Below, piece after piece: positions 58,803 to 64,000 of a DNA stretch of 64,000 nucleotides (position 1 is the first letter of the stretch; each line of letters begins with the position of its first letter). Made by a program: the position numbers and the translations under genes. The notes below the pieces were generated by a model. The model was not told the origin of the DNA, did no database searches, and saw nothing but the letters and a program-made list of their open reading frames with translations. Source of the DNA: Haematococcus lacustris (lineage: Eukaryota > Chlorophyta > Chlorophyceae > Chlamydomonadales > Haematococcaceae); contig JASKMD010000026.1 in assembly GCA_030144725.1 (NCBI GenBank), forward strand, positions 1,251,981-1,315,980. The letters are read 5' to 3'.

Positions 58803-58946
58803 CCGTAGAATTCTAGGTGGCTCGGAATCCTAGAGATTTTTCCTGAGCCTAGAAACCTAGAAATAGAATTCTAGGTTGGCCGGCCGGATTCCTAGAAATT
58901 TTTCCAGAGCCTAGAAACCTAGAAATAGAATTCTAGGTTGGCCGGT
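58803..58946. repeat. About 70-bp tandem repeat rich in CTAGAA/TTCTAG
   Basis: Two units containing AGAATTCTAGGTTGGCCGG, ATTCCTAGA, TTTTTCC, GAGCCTAGAAACCTAGAAAT. The words AGAATTCT, CCGGCCGG and TTCCTAGAAA are self-complementary, so the unit can form several small hairpins. Confidence 0.85.
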
Positions 58947-58949
58947 CGC

Positions 58950-60960
58950 TCCTTACTGACACGCTGAACAAGTGGAGTAGCCCAGGGAGGCCGACACTAA
59001 CCAGCAGTCGTCACTAGTCCTACACCACCGTGTGACCGTGTCAATGAGGTCGGGTTGGGCTGGGAAGAGCTTCAAGTGTCAGCTTCTGGTCAAGAAGCTG
59101 ACGGGTGACTTCGCGAAGTGTCACCAGACTGACCCAGGGCAGCAGACACACGGTACAAACTACGCACATTCGCTAGAATCGCCATATGTGTTTAAAGACT
59201 GCAACAACCACCATCATCTATTCCTGCAGAATAGCTCCCATGTCAACATTTAGGCGGTTTGAACCGGCAAAAAACACATCATTGCCGCACATACACACAT
59301 CGTATAGCACTTGACTCGAAACAGCCAGCCACATCATGCCGGCAGACGGGCCCAGGCGCAACTGACGGCTAAACAGCCATACTAGGCTGGCGGTAACAAC
59401 GCGGTGGAACCACAATCAACAACCAGAAGACCCTCCACCTCCTTGCCTCCCATTCATGTTTGATAGCTACTCAGGCCTTTCCTGTGAGGCCCACAGCTGG
59501 CTCCATCAGGCCCCCATCCCTTACCCAGCCTAGCTCTCTACCCTATCACCCACCCACCCACCTGCCTGCGGCCTCACGGCAACACTGATGTAAGCCATTA
59601 GCCGCCAACCTGCCTGCTATTCCAGCAGCCGGCCCACCTCGCAACTACTGCCATCCCAGTTGTATGATAAACCTCCCTGCCATGCCCCAAACACTGCCAG
59701 CCACCACACTACCATCTTGCAGCACCTCCCTTAGGCAAGAAGTATCCTACCGGGGCATGACTCTGCTGCCCAAGTGCCTGATGTCACATGACAGCAGTGA
59801 CAGTGTGATGGTGTGATAACGTTGTACTGTGGAGGGTGACACGTGAGGGCGCCCTACAATACACTACACAGCCTGCCTGCCCATCTGCCTTCTAGACAGG
59901 CATCCTGTCGCCTCACTGTTTCCTTACCTGTCTGCCTGCCTGCCTGTCTGCCGCCCTGTATGACAGCAGCAGCACCTGCCTGCCTGCCTGCTCCCACTCT
60001 GCTCCACTGCTCTACATGCCGGCCTGCAGCCAACCTGCGACAAAACCCCACTGCCCACCACAGGCAGCAGCAAGGTGCTTAGTCTCCAAGGCTTTCTCGA
60101 GGCGTAGTACCCTTCAAACCTCCAAGCCCAGTGGCAGCACCTCAATCCTCACTAAGGCCTACATTGGAGTAGACCACTAGGGACCACTACTAAATGGTGT
60201 CTGTGTAGAATTCCCATGCACATGGCATGGGCGCCTACCCCCCCCACCATTGCCTGACCCAGGTGACATGGCTATAGTCTAGGGTTTGGCAGGGAAGCCC
60301 ACTGGCAGTACACAACATCCTTGTTGCACTGGACCCTGCCATGAACCCCAGCCTGCCCACATTCCAGCCAGCCTGCGACAAGCTGTGATGACTGAGTCCA
60401 TGAGCCTACTGCCACGAGTGCTGCTGGCTGGCCAGGGGCTACTAGGCCGCCTGCACGCAGCACACCTGTGCACTACAGGTCAGCCAGCCCGACCTGACAT
60501 GTGCTGCCACACCGCCTAGGTCTTTCAACTGAGTGGCCGCATGCACTCCTTTGCTCGCTTCCTGGTTTACAACGGTGCTGCAGGAGCCTGCGCAACCTAG
60601 TGAGCCATGCTTGATCAGCTGACAGACCAGGAGGGCAGGAGGGGCCCGGGCTTACTTGAGCAATGGACTGACCAGGGAGGGCCAGGGAGCTGGGTACGGC
60701 TCAGGCCACGCAAGCCCATGCCATACACGTAACTGTGTGGCAGCTGGTGCCCCCACTGTTGCTGTGCCTCATACCCTTGCCTCTGCTGTGGCTGACAGTC
60801 TAGCTGCAGCTGCTTGGCAGCTGCAAGGCAGCTGCTGGGTAGCTCTAAGCCAGCTGCCAGACAACTGCAAGGCAGCAGCTGCTGTGCAGTTCATGGCACC
60901 ACCGCCACCACCACCAGGCTCAGGGCAGGAGGCGCACGGGGCAACCACGTGCAGCTCTTA
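58950..60960. other. Long stretch without a supported gene
   Basis: Contains a (CTGC)n/(CCTGT)n-like tract at about 59928-59992 and a copy of the Fanzor-associated flank at 60130-60300. ORFs are short. Nothing else is recognised. Confidence 0.4.
60130..60300 (+). repeat. Dispersed copy of Fanzor-family flanking sequence
   Basis: Shares TACATTGGAGTAGACCACTAG with 35945-35985 and, inverted, 11913-11960. It then shares CCATGCACATGGCATG, CATTGCCTGACCC and GGCTATAGTCTAGGGTTGGC-like sequence with the noncoding flanks at 36880-36990 and 41045-41130. Confidence 0.7.
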
Positions 60961-61006
60961 TCGCTAAATAGGCATCGCTGAGGTAGCCTGGGGCTGCTGG
61001 TCAGGT

Positions 61007-61841
61007 TCAGCCACCGCCATGCGGGTACATGGAAATGTGGCCTTCCATGTCGGCTGGGACACCAGGGGCCTGCTGGTGGTGGCTAGGGAGCTGGCTAGGC
61101 AGCAGGAGGAGTACTGCGCAGGAGAGCACAGAGTCTGGAGGGCAGCGCTGAGACGCAGCTGAGCCTGGCAGCCACATGTGCTTGACCCAGCCCTCCACTC
61201 TCTGCTGCCACTCCTCCCGCTGCCAGCCCCCACCAGCTGACCCAGCGCTGCAATAGTTGATGGGCTGAGAGGGTGATATGTCGCCACACGCTGCCAAGAA
61301 GGTGGACATCATCTTGCCCTGGGCCAGCTGCTGCCAGGAGTAAGGCCAGGTGGCACCAGCCCTGCCCTCCTGCAGCGTGGCGTGTCGCGGAGCTGCCACT
61401 GCTGCCATCCTGCCACTGCTGCCATCCTGCCACTGCTGCCATCCTGCCACTGCTGCTGTTGCTGCTGCTGTCGTGCGGCTGCTGCTGTCCTGCTGCTGCC
61501 GACCTGCTGCTGCTGACTTGCTGCTGCCATCCTGCCACTGCTACTGCTGACATGCGGTCGCTGCTCTCCTGTGAAGCGTGGGGCGCTGTGTCAATCTCTT
61601 GGCAGCAGCCGTGCTCAGCAGGTGAGTGGCATCCTGGCAGTAGGCTGTAAAGCTGGCTTAGCAAGGCATAGAGGCTCTGAAGCTGCACAGGACACGGGAG
61701 ACCTTGCGCAGTTGCCACATCCAACGCCGCATCCACTCCCTGGTGGCCATACTCCATTTCTTGAAGGCTGTGGAGGTGCGCTGGACGAGGGAACAGTTGA
61801 GCAGTTCCAGCTCCAGCACCTCCCCCATCTCCCCACCTCAC
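61007..61841 (-). CDS. Unidentified, possibly spliced ORF
   Basis: Two overlapping minus-strand frames contain protein-like segments: MEYGHQGVDAALDVATAQGL with QLQSLYALLSQLYSLL (about 61770-61640), and a Trp-rich part (TWPYSWQQLAQGKMMSTFLA, EEWQQRVEGWVKHMW, about 61360-61180). A GGATGGCAGCAGTGG-type repeat separates them and would be intronic or low-complexity. A donor-like GGTGAGTGG lies on the other strand only, so the structure is unsettled. No family is recognised. Confidence 0.3.
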
Positions 61842-62058
61842 CGCCAGACAGGCTAGTGGAGCAAGGGCTTGTGGTGGCAGCTGGGCCTGGGTGCGAGGTG
61901 GCTGGAGCCAGAGGCGGCATTGAGGCCTGTGCTGGGCATGTCTGGCGCTTGGCTGTCAGCGGTAGCAGAGCCCAGCAGTCCACAATGCAGGATCGCATAG
62001 GGTGGTGGTGGCGGAGGTGAGGCTGTGTGGGCGCGGTGTGGGGCTTCAGGGGTTGAGG

Positions 62059-64000
62059 TCACACCGCCAGCGAGTTGTTGATGATCAACTCTTGCAGGGC
62101 ATCCAGGCCAAAGGGGGTGGCACGGTATGCAAAGGGGTCGCCCCTGCCACCGGCCCCCACCCGCGCTAGCTTGCCCTGGGTCATCAGCCTGCGGCCGGAG
62201 CCAGCAGCATGAAGGGTCAAGCATGGCATGGCCACAGCTAGGGTCGGTCTAGCCATTGGGTGTTCAAAACATACACATACATGGTGTAGGCCCCCTTTCA
62301 TTCAAGACCCGGTCTAGCCATTGGGTGTTTAAAACATATACATACATGGTATAGTCCCCCTTTCATTCAGGACAGCAACTCCCCAATGACCCGGGTACAA
62401 TGATACTCCCTTTTGAGAATAAGAACGTGCATATGAATATGCAAGTCAGCCATACTGCTAATCTTATGTCAAAAGGACGCGTGCCACAATATAAATAATA
62501 CCCACTCGCAAGTTAGAAAACCCTCCAGAAATCTGATAATCTGACAACAGTCATGAGGATGTGCCGTCTTGCTCGTAGGATTATGTTTTGATGTTGTTCC
62601 CGGCTGCTGATATGATATAGTGATGATGATAGTCATCAGGCTGCAAGGAGGGTTAAGTTGGGGGGCGTGATGGAACTAGTACTCTTGCTGGCCCTCGGCC
62701 CTCCTACCATGCCTGCCTGGCCATCATTGCAAATGGACCGCTTGTCAGCGTCACTACAACACACACAGCTCGACGTGCTTGGCCACCTCTCGCTCACATG
62801 CTCACACCTTCCCTCCCACATCCCTCACCCTTCCTGCTGCCCCTGCCTCTCACACTCTCCTGCTGCCCCTGCCCCTCACCACCCCATGCCAGCACTCACA
62901 GGCGCAGGGCTTTGCTGGTGTCCGGGTTATTGCCCAGCGTCTCGCGGATCTGGCGCTCATAGATTGTGCGCGTGCCCACCATGCGCATGATGGACACCGC
63001 ACATTGCTGGACCTTGGAGATCTGCAGTGACAGGCGGGCAGGCGGGCCAGCGGGCAGTGGGATGAGAAACCATGAAGGACACAGTTTAACAGCTTTGCAG
63101 TGGGATGGGCACTTTTGGCAGTGTAACGGTGCGCAGGTGCACTGCCAGGTCCAGGTAGGTGGGCAAGCGGGCAGTGGGATGGGCTGGGAGAACATGAAGG
63201 AGGCGCAACTGGGCCAACACGGCTGGGGTGGTTGGCAGGGCAGAGGGCAGGAGGGGTGTGGTGTGTGGTGGAGCAGGCTGGCCAGAGGCGCAGCAGATGG
63301 GCAAGTGGGCAGCCAACACCCCCTGGCCCTTACCTGTCTAGCTGGCTAGGTGCTGGTGCTGTCACAGCCTTAGGTGCAACCTATCAGCCTGGCTGCTGCC
63401 ACTGCTGCCCTCAGAGCAGACACTGGGGCAGGTCAGGGGAAGGCTGCTGCTGGCACCTGGGCTGCCTTCCAGTCCTGACCTCACCAGGCCACTAGTGCCA
63501 TGCTTGCTTAGCATTACACCACCATGCATCAGCTGCGCAACTGTGTGGCATCGAAGCAGTGTGGCAGTAATGCAGGTTTGCAGTTTGACAGTTTGGCACT
63601 TGAGCAGTGTAACGGTGCGCAGCAGCAGCAGCCACGCCACCGTCACCCTCACCTACTCACCCAGCCCAGGCCCCCCTACTCCTTGCCTCACCGTGGCTGG
63701 GTCCCTGGGCTTGCGTGGCTTGGGTGGCAGCAGCCCGCCCCCCTCCCGGCTGTCGCTGAGCTGCATTCCACTGCCGGCCTGCCCTGCCCCTGCGCCCCCC
63801 AGCTGCCCTGAGGAGCCAGGCTGTGCCGCCCCGCTGCTGCTGCCCTCGCTGGCCTGCGGCCCGCACACCGAGCCGCCCTGGCTGCAAGCCCACAGGCCGG
63901 GCAGCTGCAAGCTGCTGGCACGCTTCTTGTGCCGCGGGGGCGAGTCAGCCACCTGGCAGTGCCCGCTGCTTGCCCCTGGCTGCTGCATCAGGCGCTGCGG
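62059..64000 (-). CDS. Winged-helix-like nuclear protein, C-terminal part, cut by the right edge
   Basis: Three exons in phase: beyond 64000-63692, 63021-62900 and 62188-62059 (stop TGA at 62059-62061). The first is Gly/Ser/Gln/Pro-rich and ends with a basic KPRKPRDPAT. Together the others read ISKVQQCAVSIMRMVGTRTI, YERQIRETLGNNPDTSKALR, LLMTQGKLARVGAGGRGDPF, AYRATPFGLDALQE and so on. The alternation of predicted helices (VQQCAVSIMRMV, YERQIRETLG, TSKALRLLMTQG) followed by a basic glycine wing (KLARVGAGGRGDP) is what a winged-helix DNA-binding fold looks like. This is read from pattern only; the family is not identified. The N-terminal portion lies outside the window. Confidence 0.6.
62243..62372. 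repeat. About 65-bp tandem direct repeat
   Basis: Two units of GGTCTAGCCATTGGGTGTT, (C/T)AAAACATA, CATACATGGT, CCCCCTTTCATTCA with few differences, in the intron before the last exon of the right-edge gene. Confidence 0.85.

Overview
The window looks like nuclear DNA from a green alga, most likely a chlamydomonadalean (volvocine-type) chlorophyte; a Haematococcus-like genome would fit, but that is inference. The reasons are many short exons with GTGAG/GTGCG donors and CAG acceptors, GC-rich and very repeat-rich introns, a plastid ribosome-hibernation protein with a transit-type leader, a plant-type RPT2 Walker A motif (GEPGTGKT), an ENT+Agenet protein of the plant EMSY-like type, and an extracellular Pro/Ser-rich FAS1 protein. 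Nothing is organised as an operon.

Layout. 1-837: 5' part of a membrane-anchored or secreted protein (minus strand, runs off the left edge). 0.99-4.3 kb: palindromic satellite, AT-rich island, zinc-finger transposase-like remnant and CTG-rich repeat. 4.6-11.15 kb: a very recent tandem triplication carrying kilobase-long (CCCCG)n arrays. 11.66-17.98 kb: ankyrin-repeat/U-box protein (minus). 18.3-19.3 kb: degraded TnpB/Fanzor-like copy (Fz-a). 20.14-24.15 kb: plastid long-form hibernation factor PSRP1/HPF, ten exons (minus). 24.72 kb: tRNA-Phe(GAA). 25.2-30.03 kb: RPT2, the 26S proteasome ATPase, twelve exons (minus). 31.5-34.2 kb: the most complete RuvC-core Fanzor-like copy (Fz-b), with an intron made almost wholly of a pentanucleotide array. 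34.7-39.0 kb: bZIP transcription factor (plus) whose introns hold Fanzor-family debris, including an intact 262-codon internally deleted ORF (Fz-c). 40.8-43.0 kb: two more Fanzor-like copies (Fz-d, Fz-e). 43.87-47.74 kb: FAS1 protein (plus). 49.7-50.6 kb: unidentified ORF. 51.4-53.0 kb: (CCCAG)n array. 55.1-58.35 kb: ENT/Agenet chromatin-reader gene (minus). 61-61.8 kb: weak unidentified ORF. 62.06 kb to the right edge: C-terminal half of a winged-helix-like protein (minus).

The host genes are unrelated housekeeping and regulatory genes: proteasome, plastid ribosome hibernation, ubiquitin ligation, chromatin reading, transcription and cell wall. What unites the window is a family of TnpB/Fanzor-like elements (RuvC-type, OrfB/Cas12f1-like TNB region) in at least five states of decay. 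Two copies share a conserved noncoding 3' flank that starts with a hairpin preserved by a G-U wobble, a candidate guide-RNA or element-end structure. Alongside it is intense expansion of tandem repeats, three of them kilobase-scale pentanucleotide arrays. Exon boundaries were assigned by eye from splice signals, reading phase and family conservation; no alignment or database search was run.
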